In this document: positions 1 through 16,330 of the stretch, piece after piece
How the letters are laid out: every line of letters begins with the position of its first letter
How positions within the stretch are numbered: the stretch's first letter is position 1
From: Ricordea florida
Lineage: Eukaryota > Cnidaria > Anthozoa > Corallimorpharia > Ricordeidae
DNA length: 64,000 bases
Direction of reading: 5' to 3'
Assembly (NCBI GenBank): GCA_949710005.1
Contig: OX453287.1
Coordinates: 10,741,805-10,805,804 of the forward strand
The notes under the pieces: model-generated
What the model was told of the DNA's origin: nothing
Seen by the model: only the letters and a program-made list of their open reading frames with translations
Database searches by the model: none
Made by a program: the position numbers and the translations under genes

Positions 1-3000
1 GGTACTGAACATTTGGTACTGAACATAAGTGAATCAGCCGATGTGAACTTCAGATCTCCCATTGTATTGAATTGCAGCTTAGTTTACAGCGTGGATGCCC
101 GCTAACGTTGACTTTCACCATGGTTACACAAGACTATGATTTGCTCTATTACCTCCATGAGTTTGACTAAACTTTATTAGTTTTGCGGCAAGACTCAAAG
201 GGAATTAACACAATCACCAATTAAACGGAGAGGCCTTAGGCTACAAAACGAGAAAATGAAGCAAACACTACACAATAAGACAAATCTAATTGTTTCAAAA
301 GGTCGTCGGCTCTTCATTTAGAGCCACAATTAATAGATCAAATTGATTGCCGCCAATTTAAAGCTATTTATTACTCCGCGATACAATCGACTGTTATGTA
401 TGACCAACCGTCTCTATTGGGTTAATTTATAATACCTACCCCCTAGGGACAAACGATTTACTAGCAAAGCCGCTTTGTGATGCTTACTATATCAAGGAGC
501 TCGCGATTCCCTGTCGGTAAGCAGCCATACCGTGGGTGCTAATACTTGCCCACTACACTGAGTATCGCCGGACTGTAATTTAGTCCTATCTAACTTCGTT
601 AATTTCGTTTTTAGGCAGCAATTCGTGGACTTTCGACGCAAACTATCGAACACTATAGGAATAAATGAACGCCGTCGAAATTCCATAATGCATTTTAATC
701 TACCAATGCAATTCACAAAGCTCAACACTTTTAATATAGCGTGATAACGGGAACCTCACTGGGTTCTATTTACTTTTCGCTTAGGCTTGTTATCTTTACA
801 TATTTGTTTTTTGAAATTACAACATTTGAAAACCGAAAAAGGCGACATGGCGTTCAGTCATGTGCAGGTGTTATAATGCTGAATCCGTGTAAATATGATG
901 CCGGAGTTCCTAACGGGAAAGGTTTTCTATCTGGGTTGAAGGTAATGAGAACCAACCCGAGACTCAGAATAAACTGAGACAAACTGGGTCATGCGTTTGG
1001 TGGCGTTAATTCATCAACAGAGGGCGGCCCACGTGTTTAAAGGCAAACAAATCTTTCTGAAAGCAAAGATGATAATTTTAAACTACCACAATGTCTGTTA
1101 TAAAGACAATTTCATCTGAGGGATCCTATAAAGAAAAAAAGGACGAGCTTATTTCTCTTCCCAAGATGATGTAAAAAGTGTTCCCCCACATGTGTGAAGC
1201 AAAACAGAAACAGTTCAGTACCGGAAAAATGGTTTCAACAAGAATACTTTTGGAATTTGGTGAATGTTCGTATAATAGCTGCTAATATGAGTAAAAACGA
1301 TATAAATTGCACTCCTTGTGCCCCCAGCCGGGCTCCTACAAAGCTTTATCGAGACGCAAGCGGGACATCTTTGTCAGCTTTCGGAAACAATCAAAATCAA
1401 AGGGTTGTGTTTATAGAGGCAAACAAAGTTTACTCCCTTAATTATTCGACTCCATCGTGGGTTTTCTCATTAAGTTTATTTACTTAGCCTTTGAAGGACT
1501 TATTTAATTAACTTGTTCGCTATGGTTTAGACTTGCTTCTCTTCAGACGTAATAATGGTCGATTCGGTGAATAAACAAATTACCTGAAAGCTTCGAATGA
1601 CGGCCGATTTTTCCTTTTATCTTTACCGACAGGATTGTGGCTCGATTAGGGTGAATGAAAGCCAAGCGCTGGTCAAATTCCCAGTGGCAATAAACTCACA
1701 CCGTCATTCGAGAGAATCAGGACAAAGATCTTAAACTAGTTAAGAAATTTTGTCCCAGACCAGCGAGATGAAAGCAACATTAAAGTATGTTCGAATCCTT
1801 CCCGTCTGTTATACTCTTGTCAAGAAATAATTCCTCTAGGATTTGTTTAAACAAAAAAAAAAACAAAGTGTTTGAAGATATTGTTCTATAACATTGTCTT
1901 CGTAATCGTGTGGAGTCACCGCCGAAGTATTTAATCGTACAGATGCGGTGCTCTTGTGTTAAATACGAATTCACATGCAATTTCAATTAAGTGTAATCTA
2001 TACCTCTGTCGGGCTCAGTAGTAACTTGGCATACGCCATTAGCTGGACTTTGATAGGGAAAATATCAATAGTACACGATACTTTTTCTCCGAAAACAGAA
2101 ATCTCAATTCAAGTTATAGTTCTGGAGACGTCAATCGAAAGCAAGAACTATGTAGAGGAAGTAGTTCACCCAGCTTACTATGTGCTTAAAAGCAAATTTT
2201 CAAAAGTTCCACATTCTTGCGTGCTACATTTATCCCTTTTACTGTTAGGAAACTGTTATCAAGCATATCAGCTATATTTACCATTCCGTGGAAAAGTTGA
2301 TTAAGTTGCTGTCCTTTTCTGCATGTTATCCCGTATATGCGAGATAACCAAGAAACCACAGGTCTGCTATTGAAAAGGAATACAGGCTCAAAACGGGAGA
2401 ATTTCAAGGATGCCTCTCCACTATGAATTATCTGACAGGATATGTGGTTTAAGCGGTATATAATTATTTGTTTCTACGGATGAAAGACAATAACATGCTA
2501 GCTCAGTGTACGCTGTCTTAAGTCAGTTGTACTGGGCTCGGCTTGCTGTTGTGAGTTACTACAGTGATTCATTACAATAGTGCTTTAAAACCGAAAATCG
2601 TCGATTGTGATTCGACGGAATATTTTTTTTGTGTGTGTGGCTTTTCCGAGTCGTATAGTTGGTCTCTAAGCTTCCAACTGCCATTTGCTTGACTAATGAT
2701 TTGCACCAGTCGGGTATGCAAAAGTGTAGTGACCAGGAGATGAAACTGAGTCACAAAAAAACACCGTAAGTGATTATGACAACAGCAAACTACATAACCG
2801 CTGCACCAATAGAAAGGTATCAGAAAGTTTCCTCGTAGGGTTAGGGTTGATGGAGGTACTCGTGCTCACGTGCAGATGAATATCAAGTAATTTTGTCTCA
2901 GTTGCTTGACAGCAGCGCAACAGCCCACCTAATGAAAAATTAAATTGCGAAAAAATTTAGAAGAAATAAAAAAGATGAGCTTATAGACACGATGTAGTTT

Positions 3001-5476
3001 AACTACATAGCTAAGTCTACAGCCCTTGAAGCAATGACATAAAAAACTGAACTCGACAGACTGAAGATGGCTTGGCCATTCAGTTATCTCACGTCCCTCT
3101 CACCTTCCACTCATTTGCCGCTGAATTTCTTTTGATCACTTTCGGCTACGATCATTGCCAGTTACTGCAGTGCTCACTGTTACCACCAAGAACACGGTAA
3201 AGACAACATTGAATCCCCTTCTACCCTTATTCTCAAGTAGGAACCCATTGGGCACACTGAATGATGTAATTTCTGTTTGGCCTATCTTAGAGGTTTTGCT
3301 CCTTAGTTCTTGTCTTACAGTAAACGGGAAGCCGGGAAAAACGTCCAACACATTAAATGTTTATCACTCTGACGCTGGTATAATTAAGCATTATCAGAAA
3401 TTTAAAGAAATTTTTCATGATACAAGCTAGTTTAGTTTAACACGGCCAACTGGATGTGTCCAACGACTGTGATTTCCCCTTGGAGTGTCCCACGTGGCTG
3501 CATACTCTATCATTAGTCTCTGGTAGTCTTATAATTACAACTACAGTAGTCTCCCCTTATGAAACTCATCCTCAATATCACAAAACACTCCAGTTGTTTC
3601 TTTTTAGTTCGGAAGAATGCTTATGTGGCGCCATGTTAACAAACGTTTTGACCACAAATTATAAGGTTTTGCTTCAGGGTCACAGACAGTATCTGTTATC
3701 TACTGCCGTATATGCTTGAAAAAACCTTCTCTAAAGAAACCGGCTTCTTTTGTTCAAGTGAGAACCATTTAATTAAAATCAAAGAGCAAAGGATAGAAGA
3801 AAACGAGCTTTCCCAATATGAAAGCTAAAACACAATTAACTCGCGCGAATATGATGTGAATGCTTTGGAGAACTGAGATCCTCAAATAAGAAATACAAAT
3901 GTCTCTGCCTACTTTGCAAGTTAGAATACTCAAAGTAACTAAAAACTGCAACACACTAAAACAATATCATGATCGTCGCGCTTCCGTGGAATGGTTAGCT
4001 TGTGTTTATGGTATGATTTCTTCAGATACTGATTATAGTTAGAAGGATTCACATGACCAGAGCAGGGTATCTCAGTGATAGGCTTTGGCCCAGGGAACAG
4101 TTACATTCATGGAAAAAAAATTAATAATATCATTTGGAGGTAATGGTCTATGGATACCGTTAAATTATAAAATTATGTCAACAATTAACCAATAAAGATA
4201 AAAAAACAGATTGCATTTTTTGCCAAGGAACTGAGACCGCTAAGCTATCACGAAATGGAACAACAGCTCCAGTGGCCAACGGATTGTGACAATGGCTACT
4301 CTCAAAGTCAAGGTCTTGCCTGAATATTATTGAAATTTGTGTAACGCAGGTGTGTCTAAAAACCACGCATAATCTCCGTCTTGAATGTCTTTTTAACGAA
4401 AGCATCAGAAATTGATGTTAAATTAAGCATTTGCACCACGATTCACATATCATTTCTGTGCGAAGAAACCGAGGAAGACTTAGTTAATCATCCCTACGTT
4501 TTACCAGCAGTATAACAACATTACACATAGTTTAACAAGAGGCGGTTCATTCCAGCTTTGAAAGGTAAGCTTTGTTTTACCAATTAGCAAAACAAATTTT
4601 CTGGAGCGCTGAAGACAGTTATTTATGGCACAAAGTTGTCAAAATGTGATTGAAGTCCAACTATGTTATTGTTCAGTGTTTAATGCTAACACGCATAATT
4701 TTCCTTTACAGATAGTGCACCTCAATATATATCCTACTTGGCAACTAAGCCCCACCTGGCTTCCATGATCACTGGTTTCGTCGTCTTTCTTCTTGAAGTT
4801 GTTCAGTCAGTAAAGCTGGTAGCAAATCGGCAAAGAAAAATAGCATATTCAAGCAATGAGTCGTTTCTCTTGCATGAAAAAATCAACTGCCTCAAATCGT
4901 TCGAACCATCTACTTCCCACATCCATTATACTCTTATTTGTTACAATCTTGATTTAGTAATAAACCTTTATCACAACTGTGGCCTTACAGAAAACGTAAT
5001 ATTTACAACTCACGTGAAAGACAAATGTCTATAATGTTGATACTTCCACGTCTCCTATCGCGCTTTCAAACCAAACACTGCTCAGCCGCGAAGTCAATAA
5101 GTTTTGAACTTTATGTTAGCGCCGCATTTTGTTTGAAGGAGGAAATGCTGCTGGGTGTTTTTATTTCGATTTTCGTTCAAATCTGGGGTAAGCGTGTATT
5201 ATCCTCCAGCAAACACAGGAAACAAAGGAAACTCACAAGCGAATTTCGTTTCCTTTAGTTCTTGTGTCAGATATTAGATCAAAATAAATCAATATTCCCA
5301 GTATGCAACTTCCTTCTCTGATATACTTTAATAGACACTGCATAACTCAGGTGCAAGTTTAAGAGCAGACATGGAATTATTGTAACGAACACAAAAATTG
5401 AGACATAATTCTTCATCATAAATTCATGTCTTGACTGTGCTATCAACGGATGCGCATCTGATTGTATCTTCATTTG
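1..5476. other. Non-coding host DNA, no gene supported
   Basis: AT-rich sequence with only short ORFs lacking recognisable domains, consistent codon bias or splice structure. A single telomere-like GGGTTAGGGTT lies near 2836 but is not tandem. It is the region 3' of the homeobox gene and may hold its 3' UTR, which I could not delimit. Confidence 0.5.
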
Positions 5477-6780
<1,304 letters not shown>

Positions 6781-9700
6781 CCCTGGTAGTATTTTTGTTT
6801 TGAATTTTATGGCGACTTGGTGTGCCCTGTTCGCTTCAGCGCCCGCCGCGTTACTTCACCTTTGCCTACGCTATTGGGGGTGGATTAAATTCGGTGTCTA
6901 TACTAAAGCGATGTGCGGCGGTACAATAGAAGTCACCGTCGGTCGTTGAGCTTGTTTTGATTGCAGCGTGCACGCATAATTGTCTTCCAAATTAATTGAA
7001 TGATTTGACAACCTCAAGTGGCGATGAGTTGTGATAACGATTAGCACCTAATGCTCACTTAGGGTAAAACCTTCACTTCAGAATAATTACTTGGAAGAAA
7101 GATAAAACCCATATCTCTCGGTAGGAAGTTTCGTTGCAGAGCGGAACTGGAAAAACGTAAGTGCAAAACCATCATATTTCTGATTTGAAGGAGGAACCGA
7201 TCGAACAAAGCCATACAATTTGAGAACGGGAAGCATTCATTGGTCTCAATCCATTTGACAAGCATGAAGCCGGACTGCTGTGATGTTACCGACGAGTGTC
7301 TCATTAAAGAACCTATCCTTGCAAAAACACTGTCACTCGTACATTTCATTTAAACATGATGTCCAGAAATATATTTCCTCCTCAACCTGTTGCGTTGACG
7401 AGTTATGCTTGGCTTCGTCAAACTACTTAATTGAAATATCTACCACAACAAGGGTTAGGCCTGAAGCACCCATGCACTTTGTATTTAAATTTTCATCATA
7501 GGATGGTAGCATAATATTAGTGAATATGCTCCGTCTCTGTCGGTATATATAAAACCTGCTGTGAACTAAAGATAAACTGTACTTTTATTTGGGTTGCATT
7601 GAGAACTCTGATAACTAAAAGAACATTAAGCCAAGGAGTGTAGTTCGATCAATATTTACACTCCTGAAGGGTCAAATAAATTAAAAAGAAAGCCATGAAA
7701 TATAGTTGAGATATTCATAGAAATGGAACCTACCAATTTGCTGAATTCGCCGCGCCATTTCAAGAAACTTAAACTAATCACGAAGAATATGATGATCTCT
7801 GTATATTTCGTTGGCGATGACCCGACCCGACATACCGCTGTTTATTCTAGCTTGTTTAACCATAATTAGAACAAATCACCATCTTATCAGCTCTGAACTG
7901 TAAGAAATCATCGTTAGGGTCTGTTATTTGCCGAACACTTTCCTCTGCGATAAGGCGGTAAATGTTTTACCGAGTTAACAACAATACTAATAGCCACGGC
8001 AATTACGAACAATCCACGAAACTTAAAACTAGATAAAGATCTGTAATGTTCTCATCCCACTGTCATATTCCTTGGAACGGGAGTGTTGGTTTTAGATATT
8101 TTGTGTTAATGAGCTTGCAATGTCGGTACTACTGATTCGAAACCGCATCGTTCTCAATAGTACAATGCAGTATTATACAATTCAAATATTATGAATATTT
8201 CCTGTAAATACCGCCATTGTGGTTTTGGAGGGGCAACTTTAAGCACTTCGTACAAATTTGCGAATCTTCGACATAAGCAAAGTGTGCATGCTTCCCGGCA
8301 AAAGATTTCCTAAACGGACGTCATTAACTGACAAGTAACGTTGTTTTATAGCATGTAAATTTGCTTGAGGGATTAAGGTTTCTACGTTTGCTTAAGAGTT
8401 TCTACACTTCTGTTTTCACATGACAAGAAACGGTTCACTGCACGGAATTGTTATTCCCAAAGCTTGCTATTGTGAAGAGGTTATTATTCGAAGACAAGCA
8501 CAGGAAATTAAATCATTAGCATGAAAAGTTCCGAATGAATTGGGCTACCTTTGCCAACAGAACATAGGTTTTCATTGAACGGCAGATAATCTGGTTGCTA
8601 CTATATCATTTGAGATGACAATTTGGCAAACTAGACGAAAGGAATAAAGCAACAAGACAGTCATAGATGTGACAGGAACAAACAATGATTGGAAAAGTCT
8701 TTTGCGGAGGTTCCAATCAATCGTGTTTGATGAATTGAAAGAAAAAAGGAAATGCAGCCAGCTGGAGTTTGGTTAGAGTAAACAGTCTTCGGGGAAGAAA
8801 GGAAGAATATGGAACAGAGGTTAATCCAGTAAACATGGCAAGAGAATATAATAAAGTTGTTTAATAAAAGATGAAAGACCGCAAGAGGGGTGAAAAATGT
8901 TAAAATGTTATACATAGACTGCATTTTGAGAGGTTTGGATACTTTATTGAGTTGTCGTCAAAAACACACGAATAGATACCAATGCGAATCTAAATTACTA
9001 TACGTCAACCTAGAATCAAAACAAATACCATTAGCATGAAGGACTTCTTTGGAGTGACGATATTTACTATAAATAATAGTAGTGTACTTTTAATTAAGGT
9101 GATTTCAGGGTATGTTCTAATTGTTACGGTACACATGTCTCGCTTTGTTACAGCCAGGTGGACTCTGATTCACGGCAGAAGTGAAACTAAATATAGTACA
9201 CGTTCGTTACTTTTACTTTTAGGAGGAAAAAATCGGAATGTTCAGTGTATTTTGCTATTTTACAATAGAAAGAGCCAAAAATGGAAACGGTAAAAATATG
9301 CATGAACAATAATGATGATGAGAAAAAGTACAATTGGATGCTTCTGTAGTTCATGGGAACACAAACTATGAGACAGAAACAGTGTTGAGACAACTACAAT
9401 AGAAAACAACCCAGTGTTTATTTGCAGATGAAACCACTCGGTTTTGATTAATAAAGATATGACCTTCCAGCGTGTTGCGAATTTCCTTTGGTACAAGTCC
9501 AAGTTTTGCCTTTGAATTTCACGGTATGATACGATATGATACGATGAAAACTGTTGACAAACTACCCGTCATTGAACACGTTGAAAACGATCAAACAAAT
9601 CGAGTTGATGTATTGAAAGAGCCGCTCTTTACAATTTCATTTTCTATGTTTGCAAAGCCGTTTCTTTCGTCCGGAGGTGAATAAGCTAAGGCTGCTCGCT

Positions 9701-12700
9701 GATTATGTAAATCGCATTTTCAGGGAGCAAACATCAGTAAAGCCATCGCTTGGTACACCATTAAACAACATAACACCTCTCTGTACAAAGTAGGGACGCA
9801 CGTTTGTTTCTCTGGAACAAATAAAAGATTCTTCATGCTGAAAACTGCTTTAGCCGAACCTCAGCTTATCTTCCGAAAAGAAATTTGCTTCCCTTGCTGC
9901 TTGCAAAACACGCTAAATTCCTATTATGTATTGTAAGATACCGGCTGATCTTAATACTGATCCTAAGCTGGTTTAAGGTGCGCTTAAAAGAGCACGTCTA
10001 CCCTCCTAAACGGAATGTGTTATTTTCAAGGTTAAAGAACAAGAGACGCTTACATTCGTCATTAGCTTCAGCTAGGAATAAAATAATTTGATTGAACGAT
10101 TTAATTTGATGCAATCAAAATTGAGAAGGAAATGTCAAATTTACCTTGAAGGGTTCATGCCTTCTCTTTTTTCCAGTTTGTCTGACCTGGATATGCTTCA
10201 AGTCTACGTGTCTTTGAAGCGCGGGCAGTTTGACTGGAACTGTTTCCTTTTTCTAACCTTAAGTCTCTCACAACGATGGTCTCAATATTAATGTTATTAT
10301 ACTTATTGTTACTTCTCAATCAAATTGCCTCCACCCACTCTGCTCCGATTGCCATTTCCTAGCTTTGTTTTGGATCGATTTAAAAATCTGCCGACAAACA
10401 ACTGTTAATATTAAAAAAAAGTCGATAATAAACTTAATATTCCATAACACAGAGTAGCGTACCCGCATGAACCTTATTACGTTGTCAATAATACACAAAA
10501 AGCTTTTCATTATCGCATCCTTGTTTTCGCAAATGTACCCCTCGAAGAAATTTCTCTCTTTGGAAAAGAGTACATCTTGCTGTTTGTATTATAAATTCCG
10601 GCACCTTTAATTTCACTTATCGAAAACGTTGGTTCTATGCTTTTTATAATGTAAAGTTCCTGCCTATTTATATTGCTCTGTGTTTATCATTCACTCCTTC
10701 AATACTTTATTGTCCTCGAATAAACGCCTCTTGAGAAATGGGAATGTAAAAGTCATGATTACATACGCCCTTGTAAGAGTGTATTCACAATAAATCATCT
10801 CAAAAAAAAAAAAATCTTTAAATTGATGTATGATACGCCTTTGAACTGAATCTTTAGATAGATGATAAGTCCTTGATCGTGGCACTGTGCTGAAGGACAT
10901 ACCGGACAGCCTGTTCTGCCCAGCCTTTTGATTGAGTTCCAACTGATTTTCATAATTCTGCCGTGCGGATATGAAACGGGAATGGATATTCCTATCGTCG
11001 CTATTTTCTTTCGTGTACCTTCAGCTTGAGGTCTTAGCTATTTCGTTTAAATGGATCGTGACTTGAATTAGAAAATGTATGCTCTGCTAAGTTTCTAAAA
11101 GGCTTTTCCATCTGCCACTAAAACCGGGAGCAATTTATTTATCGGTTTTTCGAAAATGGATTAGCTTTATTTCGTTGGTCCAGTAGTATTATCTAAGATC
11201 ATATTTTGCAATTAAAAGCCATTTGGGGTTTTTCTGCCGTCCACATACATTTTAATATGTCTTTGTGAGTCTTACATGACTAGGTCAGGTGCAAAGAAGG
11301 AAAGAGACAAAACTAGTTGAAGCCGTGCGCAACCAACTACTCTGACTTGTTAATTGGTGTCCGTCTTCAGTGCTACATGAAATGAATTATAGTTTATTAA
11401 ATATCATCGATATACATAATCAGCAAATGGTTTCATTCACGTCAGTGAAATAAACTATCTAAAGTTACTTCCACTGGGTTTTAAAATTGTACTCGTGCTA
11501 CACTTTCTTTCGCATTCAGCGTTTATCGCCTTTAACTCTGAATTAAACGTTTACTTAATCAATTAAGACCCAATATGGACATCAAATTCTCCTTTTGATT
11601 CCCCATCTATCGACCACAAGTGCTTGAAAGCAATTTCGAAGAGTTCCGACAACGTTACGACTGAAGTGTGGTTCTTTTCGTGCCGATTTTTATAAACACT
11701 ATATTTTGGGGTATGATTCAATAAATAACAACATTCGAATTGAATTGGTATATTATTTCTGAACAGTGATCCATTTCATGTTGACTTAGAAGACTTTCGC
11801 AAGCTTTCCAGGCGATCGCCTTTTTGAATCATATTTTAACTTGCTTGCTAGGTGAAAAATTAAAACAGATTTTCCAAAATTGGTGAGACTGACCATCCTG
11901 ACCTTCTGTTTTCTTCTCAATTACGCTCAAATCCCTGGAGTCTCCCGCTTGTTGAGGATAAACACTCTTTCTCTTGTAATCAAGATCACAGTAAAATCAT
12001 ATTTATTTTAATGAACATGATTATTTGAATTACATTAGAAGATGCTTTCTAATTAAGATAAGTATTACTTCGCCACGTTTGTTTAGTTTAATGGAAACTT
12101 GAGAAGTCGAATTTCACTTTCCGATTTGCGCAGTCAGGGAATTCAGTGGACTAGTTCAATAACAAACACAAGCTTTTCTTCCCTCCCTCACCCATGTATT
12201 CTCGTTGTGCCATTCACAACAGATTCTTGAGTCAAAATTACGCGACTGTACAATCTTGGTAAAAATCTAAAAAACGGACCAAATTTTCAAGTTAAACAAC
12301 CACAGAGTATTTGTACGTAGTTGGACTTCCTATTCCAAAGACTGAGAATATGAGTTTTGTGATACAAACTAACATTTTATAGTGGGAATGAACGAAAAGC
12401 AGTTATCTTGTGGGGCTGTTCTAGCACAGTTCCAAGCTCCAACTTAGTTATTCAAACCGCTTTTGGGTATTATGGCCAATAAAGATTATTTAAATTTCAG
12501 ACATACGCATGAGGTCAGAACTGCAACAAAATAGTGTTATGAACACTGTCTACGAAGAGTTGAGGTAGAACTTTTAACACGGGTTAATTTTGTTAACGTT
12601 CAAGACCAGCCTGATCATTAAGAGCTAAACCAGAGCAAGTGTTTCAGCAAAAAGGTGCATACTGTTGAGACTTTACGGTGGTGGCACCTTTTACACGCAA

Positions 12701-15700
12701 CAACGCAAAGAGAATAGCAAGTTGTCATTTACCATTCTTTGCTACTACCATCAAGTTTTCCACAAATTAGTTTAGAATTCAAACCAACTATTATTATTTT
12801 TCTGAAAGATCTCAATTAATACTAAGAATATTTACGAAGAACCTTTTCTGGTAAATTATACTTCCATTACTGAAGACTGAGTTTATGCTATTCTTTGTGA
12901 AGTAATAAAAATGAAAGCAGTATTAGATCGATTTTTGTTCCCCCACCTTTGGGTCGCGTGATAAAAAAATTCTCACCAGAAGTCAATACTGTGAGAAATC
13001 CTTCGAAAAAATACTTATAAATAAAAAAAATAAAAATTAAAAATAGCAAATTGGAGATTTAGCACTGGGAAATTTTCTTGTGAGGAATTAGAATAATTAC
13101 ACAACAAAGAACCATGTCTAACGATATGAATCATATAAACAGCCTGCGTTGAAAAAAAAATTGACATAGCAATCTCTCCTTGTCTTCTTACGATTATTCC
13201 TTAGAACTGTTCTCGATTACAATAGGAAAGGTTCGATTTACTTATCTCTCGATCTAAATCGCTCCCTAAGACCGGAACATTAATAAGTTAATAGAAGATT
13301 AAAAAGCATCTTCAAATTGTCTTTTTTATGGTTAAACTTATTAGATTTTCGGTCCTTTCTTAACACTTCCTTCAAGAGAAAGCAATTTTCATGACAGAGC
13401 TACGGATATCCAGCAGTTTACTTCGAGATTAGAGGATATTAAAGGGGTGATTTCCGAGGGTGATTTTTAAATGCTTTTGTTCCCGGCAGTTGATTAACTC
13501 ATGATAAACCTAACTTTTTAGCCATGCTGTGATTTCCTTTGAGCTGTAAGTTAATATTTTTCACTTTGGGAAACACGTGCTTTTCAAAATTCTTTTGTAA
13601 ATCGAAACAGATAAAGATTTTTTCTTGATAACTGCCAACATTTGCAACAGATCTAGGATACAAATTGAAAAAACATTTACCTTTTTAACAGGGAGTTGAA
13701 AATAATTTCATCTTTATTTAATTTAAAGCTTAGAGAGAGGAACCTTTTATCGGAAAACAAAGGCGGGAAGTTAAAGCGACAACTGGCAACTTTAGCCGAC
13801 GTCGAGTCCAAACCAACCAAGAAAACACAAAAGATACGCAAAACATCAAAACATAATTCCATTTACGCTCCGGAAACCTTGAAAAACATGTCAAAACTGA
13901 GATAAATTATCACAGATCATTTTAACTCACCTATTGTGGGCATTGAAGTCGATAAGCAAGTTATCAGCTGCATGGCTTTGAGTGCAACCGTGTGTTACCG
14001 ATATTTATCTGCAGATTACTTCTATGGAAGCCTTTATATGCATGCTTATATTTATACCTCCCGTTTGGCAAACCTACTTGGCCAAGAAATAATATTTTGG
14101 CAGTATTGAAGAAAAATTCCTTAAAATTCTTACTTGATAGGAACTTGGTTAACAAATAAACTCACTCTTATTTGAACGTGCGATTCAGAACGTTAACGAT
14201 ATTCATGGTACATTTTGTTGGAATAATTAGGATAAGGGCAATTTAAAACTTTCGGGTACGGATTTTAAGCGATTCGTCGAGATATCTGATAAATCATGCC
14301 TCACAAATGACTAGTTAAAATAATATTATGGCAAATTTCTTGTTATCGCCGCTTTTAAGTGGTCAGAAAATTCTACATTAAGACATCCGGTTCGTGAGTG
14401 AACAACAATCACTCCTAATGCATTACCCACCTAAATGTTTTGATTCGTAAGCCTTTATCGTTCTAAGAGATTGCACTTGAAGGGAACACGCCTAATGGAT
14501 CTGTCGGAATAAGATGTGCAATTGCCACAAAAATGTCTTGCAACGCGAAAATACGTATGCTATCATAACAACGCGATTACTGGTGCCAGGTTTCCGCTAC
14601 AGAATGGGCTTTCAAAGCTTCGATGTGACGACCATTACAACCAAAATTATTATTTCTAGTTGATGGCGAACAACAATAAAGTTATTGTGGCTCGGGGCAC
14701 GCGTTGATTCGCCTGAATGTTGAGGAGCTTCGTTGTTTCTGTCACAACTTCAGGGAGATAATTATGCAGGCCGGTGAAATGATCACAACAGTGAATTTGA
14801 CACTCTCAATACAGATTTACCATCAATGTCCATCCTTTCCTGGTATATAAAACACAAATAAACAGCTATTTATGCTACAAATTGAGAGAAATCCGAAGGT
14901 GTAACACGTAAATGTGCGAGCATTGTCAATTCTTCCATATTAATTACTTAACTGTACCAGCTTAAAGGTGAAAGCAGATCGGCGCTATTATCACATATAT
15001 TCTTATTAACGCTTGAATACGTGGTAGTAACTGTTGTTTCGAGTAGAGTATTTAATCCTAACAACAGTGAATTACCCTTCGTACTTGTCTCAGGATACGA
15101 AATAACAACTGCTGTAATAGACTTAAGTGGCTTGAAATACTTCTGCATGAAACATCGGTTTCTGTGGAATTTTGCCTATAAGCACAAAGAAAGAAAACAT
15201 TGCTGTCTAAATTAGAGGACCGTGTCATGGTGTGCTAAATTTCTGATTTATTATCACGAATTTGTGAGAATGACCCAAATGGATACAGGACGTCTTAAAT
15301 CAAATAGGAATACTCGAAAGATGATGAGAGGAGAAAAGACGAACGTCTCACATGTCCGAATACAATACAAACGTTTCGATAGGTCCCAAGCCTTTTTAAC
15401 GTTATACTGTAAACTGAAGAAGCCCGTATATATGTAAGTTTTATTTAGCGATATTTTCCAACTGAATCGTGCTTCCATCCTAAACTGACAACAAATTTGT
15501 GTCTTTTTCCTAGCATTCCCGCTGCATAATCGTCAGGTGAAGTAATTATTACTGTACAAGTTGAAAAGATGTGCGCAACCACTACATCCACTACAGAATA
15601 AAAATTTTTGATTTGAAACTCAAAATAGTTTTCTTCAGGAATAGTGATTTAAGCGAAGCAAGTCCTTTGATTGATTTTGCATCAATGAAGCAATTATTGG

Positions 15701-16330
15701 AGGATGACTTAACGTAGATGCGTCACGTAACTGAGACTATCAGAAATCTGCTTCGTAAAATTGGTTGGAAATCCATGTAATGACACTTTTAATATCACTT
15801 GGCATTATCGATTACAACTTAAGTTTCTAAATCCAGAGCCGAAATCATCCCATGAAGACTTCATTTATCTTATCTTCCTAATCCCATCTTATTTGATCCA
15901 ATATGCGCGGTAATCCGATTATGTTATATTTTTTTCCAATCTGGGCGGTTTCTTTAGAAACTAGTGTAGGTTGACTTCCACAACCAATAGTGCTTTCTGA
16001 TACACATTCACCTTTGATTTCTCTTTAAACGTTATCAAATAGCAAAAATCAGCAATTGCGATTCCACAATTATTCTTGTTCTAGATTGAGTTATGGGATA
16101 ATTTGAAATAAGGAAAAACAGTTTGAGCTCATGGTAAAAATAAGTCATGTTAACTCTTCCCTCCAAGAATTCTGCTCGTCCTCGGTCATTTTGACAAAAG
16201 CAGGTTCAAATCTTGCACCTGCAAAACTCATTAATAAATTGTAAGGACTTTTCTGTGGAACACTAAAACGTCTTGTCTTGAAAGCTCTAGCGCATTCAAA
16301 ATATAATACCTACACTTGGCAATGACGGAT
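6781..16330. other. Non-coding host DNA upstream of the homeobox gene
   Basis: About 9.5 kb of AT-rich sequence with only short ORFs and no recognised domain, splice-linked exons or repeat family. It lies 5' of the Nkx1 gene, so it probably contains that gene's promoter and possibly distal enhancers, but I see no motif cluster that I can defend. Confidence 0.45.

Noticed and set aside
2836..2850. Telomere-like GGGTTAGGGTT
   Set aside because: Only two units, no array, so no telomeric or interstitial telomere repeat.
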